From positions 1 to 59,364 of the forward strand of contig JANQQM010000229.1 in the NCBI GenBank assembly GCA_028289365.1: a stretch of DNA of 59,364 bases, written 5' to 3'. The notes beneath the pieces were generated by a model, which made no database searches, had not been told where the DNA came from, and was given only the letters and a program-made list of their open reading frames with translations. Both the position numbers and the translations under genes were made by a program. Each line of letters begins with the position of its first letter. The stretch's first letter is position 1. Positions 25,578 to 34,560 of the stretch are shown here, in pieces. Origin of the DNA: Salaquimonas sp. GTDB lineage: Bacteria > Pseudomonadota > Alphaproteobacteria > Rhizobiales > Rhizobiaceae.

Positions 25578-25720
25578 AGTCAATTGAGCTTCAAACGCTA
25601 ATCGAATTTGCCCTTGTGCGGCGTAAGCGGTTGTGGGAAACCCGATTATCGGGAATCAATCGCGATTCGGACGTGCTGAAAACGATTGATCTGCCTTCAA
25701 ATCAGGTTGGGCAAAACGGT

Positions 25721-26077
25721 ATGAAATTCTTCAAGTCGATCTACTCAGCATTCCGACAGATGTTCAATTTCACCGGCAGGGCGAATCGGCGCGATTTCTG
25801 GTTCTGGATCTTGTTTGTAATCATCTTCTATCTGCTTTGCAGGATCTTCGAGCTCCAAGTGGTGGCCCCGATGATGGGTTACCTGCCCTATGAGGAAGTA
25901 GACATCAGCCCAGTCTCGGACGCATGGCTGATTATCTGCATTATTCCAACGCTTTCTTTGATTGTTCGCCGTGTCCATGATCATGGGAAACCGGGCTGGA
26001 TGGCCCTGACGATTGTCCCGCTGGCGTGGTGGTTGATCGCCAAAGGTGACAAGGAACCGAACAAATATGGTGAATAA
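25721..26077 (+). CDS. DUF805 family membrane protein
   Basis: ATG 25721 is used; the ORF is open 105 bp upstream without family similarity. The 118-residue protein shows the DUF805 signature FNFTGRANRRDFWFWILF near its N-terminus, three to four hydrophobic helices, and RRVHDHGKPGWMAL. This family of integral inner-membrane proteins has no defined role. It lies alone, divergent from the MerR gene, whose operator may also affect it. Confidence 0.88.
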   Translation: MKFFKSIYSAFRQMFNFTGRANRRDFWFWILFVIIFYLLCRIFELQVVAPMMGYLPYEEVDISPVSDAWLIICIIPTLSLIVRRVHDHGKPGWMALTIVPLAWWLIAKGDKEPNKYGE

Positions 26078-26205
26078 CTGAAATTAAAGTGTTTTTTTCC
26101 GGTTTTGCCCATTTATGCCTTATTCTCACCGCTTTAAGAATTTTTAAGGCTATTGGTCCCAGTATATTCGGCGACATTAATGTAGGGACAATTTGGGTTC
26201 GAACC

Positions 26206-26850
26206 ATGCGTAAATTAAAACTGGTAAGTGCGGTAGCTGCTGCGGCAATGCTGATGATGGGTGTCGGAACAGCGAATGCAGAGCGGATCGAAACGCGGAC
26301 CTACCTCATTAATGGGTTGGCAAGCGCGGTTCCGTTTATCGGATACGGCTTCGCTAACCTGAAAAACAAGATTCCCGGATCCAAGCTTTACAGCTATCTG
26401 AGCCCGGTCGAGGGGGCCGGCGTCATCCAGCCCCAGATCCTTGCCGACATTCGGAAAGCCCATCGCCGTAATCCGGATATCGAAATCAACCTGATTGGTA
26501 TCAGTTTCGGTGCAAACCTGATCACCCGCATGGCGGCCAATCTTCAAAGAGACGGTATCGAGATCAGCTATATGGGTCTACTGGACGGCTTGCCGCTTGC
26601 TCCGGTCACAAGCAATGTACGCCGTGTCGACAACTTCATCTGTACAACACCGGGATGTCTGCGTGACCGCGTCAAACTTGCCCGCGGCAATGATTTGACC
26701 ATCCACAATTTCTTCAGCTATCGCACAAGCCACATCGCGCTTGGCGACAACAAGCAGATTCACCAGCGCATCATGCACCAGATTACGACAACGCCGATGA
26801 ATATTGGTGAGCCTACGCTGGACCTGGCCTATACCGCATCCACACAATAA
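26206..26850 (+). CDS. Secreted alpha/beta-hydrolase-like protein
   Basis: From ATG 26206 the product has 214 residues. A signal peptide (about 1-25, ending GTANA) indicates export. After RTYLINGLASAVPFIGYGF there is a nucleophile elbow GISFG (about residue 102), and downstream acidic and His candidates (LLDGLPL; TSHIALGD). The family resembles small lipase/thioesterase-like hydrolases common in Rhizobiales, but I cannot name the substrate. It is monocistronic and converges with mgtE over 27 bp. Confidence 0.7.
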   Translation: MRKLKLVSAVAAAAMLMMGVGTANAERIETRTYLINGLASAVPFIGYGFANLKNKIPGSKLYSYLSPVEGAGVIQPQILADIRKAHRRNPDIEINLIGISFGANLITRMAANLQRDGIEISYMGLLDGLPLAPVTSNVRRVDNFICTTPGCLRDRVKLARGNDLTIHNFFSYRTSHIALGDNKQIHQRIMHQITTTPMNIGEPTLDLAYTASTQ

Positions 26851-26877
26851 GCCGGTTTGCGGGGCTGGCTATGCTGG

Positions 26878-28305
26878 TCAGCCCAGACCAAACCACCAGG
26901 ATGCCAATCCCAAAAATGCAAAAAAGCCAACGACATCCGTTACAGTCGTAACGAAAACGCTTGAGGCAATGGCTGGATCGACCTCGAAGTAGTCCAGCAC
27001 CATCGGAATCAGTATTCCCGCAATTGCTGCGGAAATCATGTTAAATACCATTGCCGCGGCAATTACCGCTCCGAGCTGGGCGTTGTTGAACCAGAAGGCG
27101 GCGGCGACCCCCATCAACACTGCAAAAAACAGGCCGTTCAGAAATCCGACAACAATTTCACGGATGACAATCCGGCGGGCGTTGTAGCTATCCAATTCCC
27201 GGGTAGCCAATGCCCTGACGGCAACGGTCATGGTCTGGGTGCCGGCGTTTCCGCCCATGGAGGCGACGATCGGCATCAGAACCGCCAAGGCGACCATGTC
27301 CTTGATTGTGCCCTCGAACAGGCCAATCACCATTGACGCCAGTATCGCGGTCGCCAGATTGAGCAGCAGCCACAAAAAGCGCGATTTGGCGATGTCCCAG
27401 ACGCTGTCTGATAATTCCTCGTCGCCGACACCGGCAAGAAGCTTGATGTCCTCGTCCGCCTCCTGGTGGATGACATCGACGACGTCATCAATCGTCAGAA
27501 CACCCACCAAACGGTGGTCTTCATCAACTACGGCAGCTGACAACAGATCGTAGCGCTCGAACAGCCGGGCTGCTTCTTCCTGGTCCATATTGACGTCAAT
27601 TTCGTGGGTGGTTTCACCCATGATTTCTTCGATCTTTGATTTGCGCCCTGTGCGCAGAACCCGGTCAAGGTCTACCGTTCCCAACAGTTTGAATTGCGGG
27701 CTTACGACGAAAATTTCGTGAAAACGATCGGGAAGGTTCTTGTCTTCGCGCATGTGATCGATCGTGTGGCCAACCGTCCAATATGGTGGCACGGCGATAA
27801 ACTCGGTCTGCATTCGCCGACCGGCACTTTCCTCGGGGTATTCCAGTGACCTGCGCAGTCGAAGACGTTCGGCGAATGGCATGGCTGCCAGAATTTTCTC
27901 GCGATCGGCGTCTTCAAGATCTTCAAGAATATAGACCGCATCATCGGAATCGAGTTGCCGGAAGGCCCGGGAAATTCTTGAATTCGGCAGCGCTTCGATG
28001 ATTTCCAACCGGATCGCTTCATCAACCTCGGTGAGCGCGGCCATATCGAAGGAGTCGCCTGCCAGCAGGACGAGTGCCAGGCGTTCGCCGGTTTCCAGCG
28101 CCTCAAGCAAATCACCAAGTTCTGCCTCATGTAGGTCAGCGACGGCATTACGGAGTTTCTTGACTTTGCCGGCCTGGAGAAGAGCCTCTATATGCTCCTT
28201 GAATTCGGGACGGACGAATCCGTCCTCGTCATAGAACGCATTTTTATGCGCGGTCTCCCGAGAGCCGTCGTCCGGTTTTTCTTCAGTTTCCGTGCTCTCA
28301 TCCAT
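26878..28305 (-). CDS. mgtE: Magnesium transporter MgtE
   Basis: A 475-residue protein with the full MgtE layout: an N-terminal superhelical domain (about 30-140), two CBS motifs (about 145-270; VPPYWTVGHTIDHMRED and VVDEDHRLVGVLTIDDVVDVI), and five C-terminal membrane helices (about 290-475) with PIVASMGGNAGTQTMTV. The acidic residues at the CBS/N-domain interface sense cytosolic Mg2+ and gate the channel. No Mg2+ riboswitch was seen upstream, although only about 130 bp separate it from the next gene. Confidence 0.95.
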   Translation of the reverse strand: MDESTETEEKPDDGSRETAHKNAFYDEDGFVRPEFKEHIEALLQAGKVKKLRNAVADLHEAELGDLLEALETGERLALVLLAGDSFDMAALTEVDEAIRLEIIEALPNSRISRAFRQLDSDDAVYILEDLEDADREKILAAMPFAERLRLRRSLEYPEESAGRRMQTEFIAVPPYWTVGHTIDHMREDKNLPDRFHEIFVVSPQFKLLGTVDLDRVLRTGRKSKIEEIMGETTHEIDVNMDQEEAARLFERYDLLSAAVVDEDHRLVGVLTIDDVVDVIHQEADEDIKLLAGVGDEELSDSVWDIAKSRFLWLLLNLATAILASMVIGLFEGTIKDMVALAVLMPIVASMGGNAGTQTMTVAVRALATRELDSYNARRIVIREIVVGFLNGLFFAVLMGVAAAFWFNNAQLGAVIAAAMVFNMISAAIAGILIPMVLDYFEVDPAIASSVFVTTVTDVVGFFAFLGLASWWFGLG

Positions 28306-28435
28306 CGCTTGACCAGCTTAAAGGGACCGGTGAAATTCTTAGTGTTCTATCGCAGACCCATTGGTGTTCCTACGGAATTTTTTGAACGCGATTAACAGTC
28401 ACCAGAAAATGCCATGTCACGGCACCCGACCAAAT

Positions 28436-30706
28436 TCAGATGAACTTGAAATGTCGTGACAAGGGCAGATCGCGGACACGCTTCCCTGTAGCCGAAAAGA
28501 CTGCATTTACCAGCGCTGGAATCGCGGGCGGCGTACCCGCTTCACCTGCACCACCCATGGGTCTGTCAGCGTCGATCAGCTCGATTTCGATATCCGGGCA
28601 TTGGTCCATGCGCAGCATTTCATATTGGTCAAAGTCACGCTCCTGGATCGCACCGTCCTTGTAGGTGATTTCCTGACTTATAGCGGCAGAGAATCCGAAA
28701 ACAATCCCGGAGGATATTTGTGACTCTACAATCCTCGGATCCATGACCTGCCCGACGTCTGCTGCGCACCAGACCTTGTCTATCTTTATCTGGTCCTCCT
28801 TGCTGGTAACCTCGACAACCAGCGCCACCCAGGTTCCAAACGAGAAAGTCTGGGCCAGACCGAGCCCCTTGCCATCCGGCAAGTCCCTCCCCCAACCGGA
28901 CATGTCCGATACCTTCTGCAACATTTTTATTGCCGAAGGATGATGCGCCAAAAGACGCAGACGCATACCCAGCGCGTCAATGCGCCCGGCATGTGCTACC
29001 TCGTCGAGAAAACACTCCTGAAAAAATGTATTGAAGGATGCGCCGTTTGAACGCCAAAACCCTACCGGTGGCGCAAGATCACATTTGTGCGCGGCGACCC
29101 GGTAATTTTCGATGGCATAGGGCTGATCATGGGCACCTGCCGTCAACATCTGGTCGGATCCGGCCCAAAACCAGTCCGGATAGGACCGTTTCATGAAACT
29201 TTCCAACACGGATGGGGAGGCAACCTCTATTTCTACCGCATCGGGTAGCTGGCGTCGTTTTATTCTGGCTTGCATGTTTGCGACCGCCGGCGGACGGCAA
29301 ATCTCATGTGCCATGTCCTCACTTCGCGACCAGACGACATTGATAGGTTTGCCTTCGGTATGTTTGGCCATTTCCAGCGCAACCAGAGCAAAATCCGAAT
29401 CCAGTCGCCGGCCAAAACTACCGCCGCAAAACGTTGTGTGAATCAGAACGTTTTCAGGCTCCACGCCTGCGTGGGTCGCAACCAGGGATCGCAAGATCGT
29501 TGGCGCCTGACTGGCGGTCCATACTTCCACAAAACCGCTATTTAGGCGTGCGGCTGCATTGATTGGCTCCATGCAGGCATGGGCAAGGAACGGAACCGAA
29601 TATTGTGCTTCGACAATTTCACTGCGAGGCGCGTCGGCGAGAATCAGCGCTGTGTTGCCCTCTTCGCGCAAGACGAAGTCTGCCGGCTCTTTCAGTTTCT
29701 TTTTGAGCTCGGCATTCATTTTTGTACTGTCGGCCGGATCTACCGGCACTTCCCACTCAGCTGCGAGTGCCTCAGCTCCCTTGAATGCTGCGTATTGCCC
29801 GGTGGCGATCACGCCATATCCGGTGCCGTGGGGCAGATAGATCGGAACGATCTTGACGACACCGGGCACGTTCATGGCGGCGGCTTCATCGACTCGGGTT
29901 GGCAGCGATTCTGTACCCGGCCCCAACCTGACGGCGCCATAAAGCATTTCCGGCAAATTCCAGTCAGTGCCATAGATGGCGGTACCCGTGACTTTCTCCG
30001 TAAAATCGACGCGTGGTTGGGATTTTCCGAGAATTTTCCACTGACTTTGCGGTTTCAGAGAAATATTGCTGGGAACATTCTGTTTTGCCGCCCTTTTGCT
30101 TAGCTGACCATAAGTGGCAGAGTAATCGCTGGTAGGGTCGATCACTGTGCCGTTCTCAGTGATGAAAGTACGAGCGTCAGCGTTCCATTCATCTGCTGCA
30201 GCCGCAACCAGCATTGCACGCAATACCGCTCCTGCATAACGCATCCTTTCAAACCCGTCCCTGGCCGATGTGGAACCTGCCGTAATCTGTATACCCAACA
30301 GCTTGCCTGTTGGTGCTTTCAACGTGCGAGCGGCACCAGCAAGCATGCCCTGATCAAAATCAATAAAGGGAACCAGTTCCTCCAGAACGGCTGTGTTGTA
30401 GTAAGCGCTATCGACCGGTCCGCCTTCCACCTTGATTTGTTCCAGCGAAACATCAAGCTCTTCAGCGACATAGGCAGCAAGCGTCGTGTGCACCCCCTGC
30501 CCCATTTCTGTCCTGGGAACAATTATCGTGATCTCGTTTCCGTGGCCAATCTTGACATAGGGAGCAAATGCGACTTCGTCGGGTTTCAGCTCCTGTTCCA
30601 GGGGATTTCTGGCCGGTTTGGTTACGAAATATCCAACGGCCAATCCGCCGGCAATTGCTGTTGCGCCCAGCAGGAACGTCCTTCTGGCGATATCAACAGC
30701 CTTCAT
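28436..30706 (-). CDS. Molybdopterin-dependent oxidoreductase large subunit (isoquinoline 1-oxidoreductase beta-type)
   Basis: ATG 30706 has an AGGAGCGG site and overlaps the small-subunit stop as ATGA. The 756-residue protein begins with a Tat signal ([14 protein letters not shown]), so it is exported folded. The domains match the xanthine dehydrogenase family's IorB/aldehyde-dehydrogenase branch: [36 protein letters not shown], and the [21 protein letters not shown] end with the catalytic Glu. It probably oxidises an aldehyde or N-heterocycle using molybdenum cofactor, passing electrons to the Fe-S subunit. No dedicated cytochrome or XdhC chaperone gene is adjacent. Confidence 0.92.
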   Translation of the reverse strand: MKAVDIARRTFLLGATAIAGGLAVGYFVTKPARNPLEQELKPDEVAFAPYVKIGHGNEITIIVPRTEMGQGVHTTLAAYVAEELDVSLEQIKVEGGPVDSAYYNTAVLEELVPFIDFDQGMLAGAARTLKAPTGKLLGIQITAGSTSARDGFERMRYAGAVLRAMLVAAAADEWNADARTFITENGTVIDPTSDYSATYGQLSKRAAKQNVPSNISLKPQSQWKILGKSQPRVDFTEKVTGTAIYGTDWNLPEMLYGAVRLGPGTESLPTRVDEAAAMNVPGVVKIVPIYLPHGTGYGVIATGQYAAFKGAEALAAEWEVPVDPADSTKMNAELKKKLKEPADFVLREEGNTALILADAPRSEIVEAQYSVPFLAHACMEPINAAARLNSGFVEVWTASQAPTILRSLVATHAGVEPENVLIHTTFCGGSFGRRLDSDFALVALEMAKHTEGKPINVVWSRSEDMAHEICRPPAVANMQARIKRRQLPDAVEIEVASPSVLESFMKRSYPDWFWAGSDQMLTAGAHDQPYAIENYRVAAHKCDLAPPVGFWRSNGASFNTFFQECFLDEVAHAGRIDALGMRLRLLAHHPSAIKMLQKVSDMSGWGRDLPDGKGLGLAQTFSFGTWVALVVEVTSKEDQIKIDKVWCAADVGQVMDPRIVESQISSGIVFGFSAAISQEITYKDGAIQERDFDQYEMLRMDQCPDIEIELIDADRPMGGAGEAGTPPAIPALVNAVFSATGKRVRDLPLSRHFKFI

Positions 30707-31164
30707 GTTCCGCTCCTGAGCAATTTTGCGGCCCGTTTGATGGCAGCACGGATTCTGGGATAGGTACCGCACCGGCACAGATTTCCGCGCATTGCATCAT
30801 TAATTTGAGCATCAGATGGGCTGGGAGTTTCCGCCAGCAGCGCGACTGCAGCCATGATCTGGCCTGACTGGCAATAGCCGCAATCCGGCACCTGCTCGTC
30901 TATCCAGGCTTGCTGAACCGGATGCAGCTCCTCTGACGCACCGATCCCTTCAATTGTCTGAACTTCCCCGGTCAATTCTGCGATTGTCTTTTGGCAAGCG
31001 AGTTCAGACTTTCCGTCAATGGTTACGGTACATGCGCCGCAAGTCGCCGAATCGCAGGCATATTTGGTGCCCATCAACCCGAATTTGTCCCTCAAAACCC
31101 AAAGCAAGGGCATCGTCGTATCGTCCCCGACATCATACCAGCGCCCATTCAGCTTCATCAGCAT
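30703..31164 (-). CDS. (2Fe-2S)-binding small subunit of the molybdopterin oxidoreductase
   Basis: A 153-residue protein with two [2Fe-2S] sites: [11 protein letters not shown] plus a distal Cys in SELACQ (plant-type), and CGYC plus LCRC (hemimethyl/xanthine-oxidase type, in [15 protein letters not shown] and [14 protein letters not shown]). It moves electrons from the Mo centre. It precedes the large subunit in the operon and overlaps it by 4 nt. It has no Tat signal, so it is likely carried out with the large subunit. ATG 31164 is used; ATG 31158 is a close alternative. Confidence 0.94.
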   Translation of the reverse strand: MLMKLNGRWYDVGDDTTMPLLWVLRDKFGLMGTKYACDSATCGACTVTIDGKSELACQKTIAELTGEVQTIEGIGASEELHPVQQAWIDEQVPDCGYCQSGQIMAAVALLAETPSPSDAQINDAMRGNLCRCGTYPRIRAAIKRAAKLLRSGT

Positions 31165-31372
31165 CGCAACAAATCTCTTCCCGCTCGCGGCGTTCAGCCG
31201 TTACGCCCGCATGATGCCCGTTCCGTTGCGATTCCTGCAAGCACGATTTGACGCATTCCAAAGATCTGTTTGTTAGTACGATGAAAACTGATGCCGGTTA
31301 CGAATTATTTACTGTGTGCGCAAACCAGAAATTAAGCCCGATAGCGTAACAGAGAGTGCAAGGGGATTTTAT

Positions 31373-33373
31373 ATGCAACCCAATACGATGCTCCGACAGG
31401 TAGACTGCGGAAACCCAAGTAAAAGCACGGATGAACCGCGCGAAATCAGTCAAGGTCGAGTCATCGATTGCAATGGCACGCACTCGATTATCGCTGCCGA
31501 TGTAAAAAATGGCGACAGCTCAAAAGAGAATTATTGGGCCGTCGGGCAGCTGATTTCCATTCAAGAGGGCGAAAATCGGGTTGTTGGTCAGGCTTTCAAG
31601 GTGGATACGCCTTCGGAGGTCTGGGCTGACCACGAAGAAAACCAGATAAAGATCCATATCGAATTGGTAGGCGAAATCCAGAATCGTGATGGAGACCGCC
31701 GTTTCACGTCCGGTATCACCAATTATCCGCGCATGGGTGCGCCTGCACAACGTATTCGCAAGAGCGATCTGGAAGCCATTTATAAAAGCGAAGGCGACGA
31801 TACAATCAAGATTGGTCAAGTGACCCAGGAATCATCGATTCCGGCAAAGATCAATCTGAGCAAGTTGCTGACGCGGCACTTTGCGGTTGTCGGATCGACC
31901 GGTGTTGGCAAATCAACATCTGTATCGCTGCTCATGCGGAAGATCATTGAGAAACGCAAAGAGTTGCGGGTTATCATACTGGATCCCCATAACGAATTTA
32001 CCAGTGCGTTCAAAAGCGAATCTATCATCAAGGATGCATCCAATCTTCAACTGCCATTCTGGTTGTTCCGATTCGAAGAATTCACCGAAGTCATATTTCG
32101 GGGCCAAAAGGGCTTTGATGTCGAAGCCGAGATTCTGCGTGACCTCGTTGTCGAAGCCAAGGAACGGTATGTTCAGGGCGAGGAAAAACCAGGTGCGCTG
32201 GTTCGCAAGAGCTCGGCAGTCAACGGCTACACGGCTGATTCGCCGGTGCCCTACAGAATTGTCGATCTTCTGAAGGTCATCGATGAACATCTGGGCATGT
32301 TGGACAAGAAATCGGAAAAACCGATTCTGAAGGCCTTGCATGACCGTCTGACATCGATCAGCAAGGATCCTCGCTTCCAGTTCATGTTCGGTCAGTCCAG
32401 CACCGGTGGCGACCGGATGAAGAGCATCATTGCCGATCTGTTCCGCGTACCGCAATACGATAAACCAATCTGCATCGTGGAAATGTCGGGCCTGCCCAGC
32501 GAGGTCGTAAGTTCTGTCGTTTCGGTGCTTTGCCGAATGGCGTTTGATCTCGGACTTGCAAGCCAAGGCGGTATTCAGACCTTGGTAGTCTGCGAAGAGG
32601 CGCACCGCTATGTGCCGGCCAACACAGATGCCGGATTTTGGCCAACCCGCCAGGCAATCGCACGGATTGCCAAGGAAGGCCGAAAATACGGGGTCTATCT
32701 TGGTGTAATAACCCAGCGGCCCAGCGAACTGGATCCAACGATCTTTTCACAGTGCAATACGGTTTTTGCGATGCGGCTGTCCAACCAGGCTGACCAGAAA
32801 ATCATCGGCGGTGCAATGACAAATGGCGCCCAAAGTACGGTCGGGTTTCTGGCTTCAATCGCCAACCAGGAATGTATAGCCTTTGGTGAAGCGCTGAAAA
32901 CACCAATGAGGCTGACCTTTGAGACAATTCCCAAGGAATTGCTTCCCGGCAGCAATATTTACGATGTTCAGGAAGCGGTACGAAACGGTCGCGAAATTGA
33001 CATTACCGATGTGGTCCAGCGCATGCGTGGCGGATCGAGCGCGTTAATCGACGCAGAAGAGGCCGAATTAATCGAATCAGCCCGACAGGTTGGTGTGCCT
33101 CAAAGAGAGGCTGGCCAGGCGGGTGATCTACCTCCGGCACCGCTGCCCCAGGCTGGTTCGCCTCAAAGAGCAAACGGTGTTAACGGGACCGCGTCCCAAA
33201 TCGAGTTGAAAACACCTCCGCGCCCCGAACCGCCATCACCGCGGTTCTCATCACGTCCGGCACCACCGCCGGCAAGTCCGCGCGCGAGCAAGCCGCCGGA
33301 GCCGCCAGCAGGAGAAGCGCCCAAGCGCAGCGGCAGCGCCAATGACCTGATCAGTGCTTTCCGATCGAAATAA
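31373..33373 (+). CDS. HerA/DUF87-like ATPase with proline-rich tail
   Basis: ATG 31373 has AAGGGGA at ideal distance; GTG 31316 is in frame but less supported. Of 666 residues, about 1-165 form a HAS-barrel-like beta domain. The RecA-type core follows, with Walker A GSTGVGKS (174-181), Walker B LVVCEEAH (404-411) and an arginine-finger-like TQRPSELDPTIF. Such hexameric pumps translocate DNA. From about 580 on, the tail is disordered and rich in Pro, Ala and Arg. No NurA or other nuclease is adjacent. It stands alone, divergent from the oxidoreductase genes. Confidence 0.85.
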   Translation: MQPNTMLRQVDCGNPSKSTDEPREISQGRVIDCNGTHSIIAADVKNGDSSKENYWAVGQLISIQEGENRVVGQAFKVDTPSEVWADHEENQIKIHIELVGEIQNRDGDRRFTSGITNYPRMGAPAQRIRKSDLEAIYKSEGDDTIKIGQVTQESSIPAKINLSKLLTRHFAVVGSTGVGKSTSVSLLMRKIIEKRKELRVIILDPHNEFTSAFKSESIIKDASNLQLPFWLFRFEEFTEVIFRGQKGFDVEAEILRDLVVEAKERYVQGEEKPGALVRKSSAVNGYTADSPVPYRIVDLLKVIDEHLGMLDKKSEKPILKALHDRLTSISKDPRFQFMFGQSSTGGDRMKSIIADLFRVPQYDKPICIVEMSGLPSEVVSSVVSVLCRMAFDLGLASQGGIQTLVVCEEAHRYVPANTDAGFWPTRQAIARIAKEGRKYGVYLGVITQRPSELDPTIFSQCNTVFAMRLSNQADQKIIGGAMTNGAQSTVGFLASIANQECIAFGEALKTPMRLTFETIPKELLPGSNIYDVQEAVRNGREIDITDVVQRMRGGSSALIDAEEAELIESARQVGVPQREAGQAGDLPPAPLPQAGSPQRANGVNGTASQIELKTPPRPEPPSPRFSSRPAPPPASPRASKPPEPPAGEAPKRSGSANDLISAFRSK

Positions 33374-33574
33374 TCTGAACGACAAAACTTAGCTTGATTG
33401 CATAATCATTGCCCGTTGGCACTGACTATCCAGTGTGACCAAAAAAACCAGTTCTTGGTGCGATCCCGTGACGGATTCTCGTCCAGTTCTGGCTATTTCT
33501 AGCTGATTTAACTTGCAAATTTCCTGCCAAGGCGTCAGGAGTTTCCCTAACCGCCAATAGTCCAGGGGCTGCCT
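33374..33574. other. Intergenic region between the HerA-like and PpiC genes
   Basis: About 200 bp with no ORF or hairpin that I can support. It probably contains the terminator of the HerA-like gene and a promoter for the PpiC-HupE operon, but neither is distinct. A 33-codon ORF begins at 33575. Confidence 0.3.
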
Positions 33575-33676
33575 ATGCACGCAAAGGACAATATGGCTGA
33601 TTGCTGCAATTACTCGGTTTCAATGCTGAGATTGCCCGACCCAAGAGACAATTATCTTCGTTGGAGATCGATGTAA
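33575..33676 (+). CDS. Candidate 33-residue leader peptide coupled to the PpiC gene
   Basis: ATG 33575 has an AGGGG 9-13 nt upstream and opens 33 codons (MHAKDNMADCCNYSVSML...) ending in TAATG, whose last base overlaps the next gene's ATG by 1 nt. This arrangement is typical of translational coupling. The peptide has two adjacent Cys and no similarity that I recognise. It may regulate the operon, or may be a chance frame. The region would otherwise be untranslated leader. Confidence 0.3.
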   Translation: MHAKDNMADCCNYSVSMLRLPDPRDNYLRWRSM

Positions 33677-34560
33677 TGTTGCTCCGTTTCGTCAAAGAGC
33701 CGCTTGTTCAGTTTATTTTCCTCGGATTTGTTGTTTTCGCATTGTTTTCGTTTACCGAGCAAGGCGCCTCGGAACCGGAAAACGATACCATCACAGTCGG
33801 GCCCGGCCAGATTGCCCATTTGAGAGAAGTCTTCACCAGAAGCAGGCAGAGACCACCCACCCAACAGGAGCTTGAGGGGCTCGTCGCTTCGTTTGTGAAG
33901 GAGGAAGTCAATTACCGTGAGGGCCTGAAATTGGGCCTTGACCGAGACGACACGATCATTCGCCGCCGCATGCAGCAGAAAGTGGAATTTCTGATGGAGC
34001 CAAATGCGAGCGAGCTGGAAGTGACCGATGAAGTGTTGGCGGAATATCTGAAGGAGAACCAGGAAAAATTCAGAATTCCAGATTCCTATAAGATACAGCA
34101 GCTATTCTTCGATCCCTCAAAGCGCAGCGACCCCATTTCCGATGCCACCGGTGTTCGTGACCGACTGACTTCCGATGCCGAGTTTGCAGATGTTGATCAG
34201 CTCGGAGATCCGACATTACTGCCTGCCAGTCTTGAATTGTCACGAATTGATCGGATAGCGGCGAATTTCGGGAATGAATTTGCCGATGCTCTTGCCTATG
34301 CCGAGGTTGGCACCTGGGCGGGCCCGATCAAATCGACCTATGGCGTTCACCTGGTGCTGGTAGACGAACATGTTGAGGCACGTGATCCATCTCTCGAAGA
34401 GGTTCGCAGAGCCGTGGTCCGGGATTGGCAAACAAGGAAACGACGCGAAATAGCCGACAGCCGATATCAACAATTGCTGGACGGTTATGATGTGGAAATT
34501 GTCTGGCCTGAGAGCGAGGGTTCAAGTAACGGCAACCAAACGACGGATCAACAAGGATGA
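33676..34560 (+). CDS. Membrane-anchored parvulin-type peptidyl-prolyl isomerase (PpiC/SurA-like)
   Basis: ATG 33676 follows GGAGAT at 8 nt. The 294-residue protein has a single N-terminal membrane helix (about 11-27), a long helical region, and a C-terminal parvulin-like domain (about 150-260: YKIQQLFFDPS, ...GTWAGPIKSTYGVHLVLVDE). The domain should lie in the periplasm and assist folding of exported proteins. It is degenerate compared with canonical PpiC, so true isomerase activity is uncertain. It overlaps the HupE gene by 4 nt, a pairing seen in other Proteobacteria. Confidence 0.85.
   Translation: MLLRFVKEPLVQFIFLGFVVFALFSFTEQGASEPENDTITVGPGQIAHLREVFTRSRQRPPTQQELEGLVASFVKEEVNYREGLKLGLDRDDTIIRRRMQQKVEFLMEPNASELEVTDEVLAEYLKENQEKFRIPDSYKIQQLFFDPSKRSDPISDATGVRDRLTSDAEFADVDQLGDPTLLPASLELSRIDRIAANFGNEFADALAYAEVGTWAGPIKSTYGVHLVLVDEHVEARDPSLEEVRRAVVRDWQTRKRREIADSRYQQLLDGYDVEIVWPESEGSSNGNQTTDQQG

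Noticed and set aside
28306-28435. Mg2+ riboswitch before mgtE
   Set aside because: Only about 130 bp separate it from the upstream gene on the same strand side, and no M-box or ykkC-like pattern was seen.
31316-33373. HerA-like ATPase as part of a phage-defence island
   Set aside because: No adjacent nuclease, Sir2, methyltransferase or toxin-like gene, and the neighbours are metabolic and envelope genes. It is kept as an orphan ATPase.
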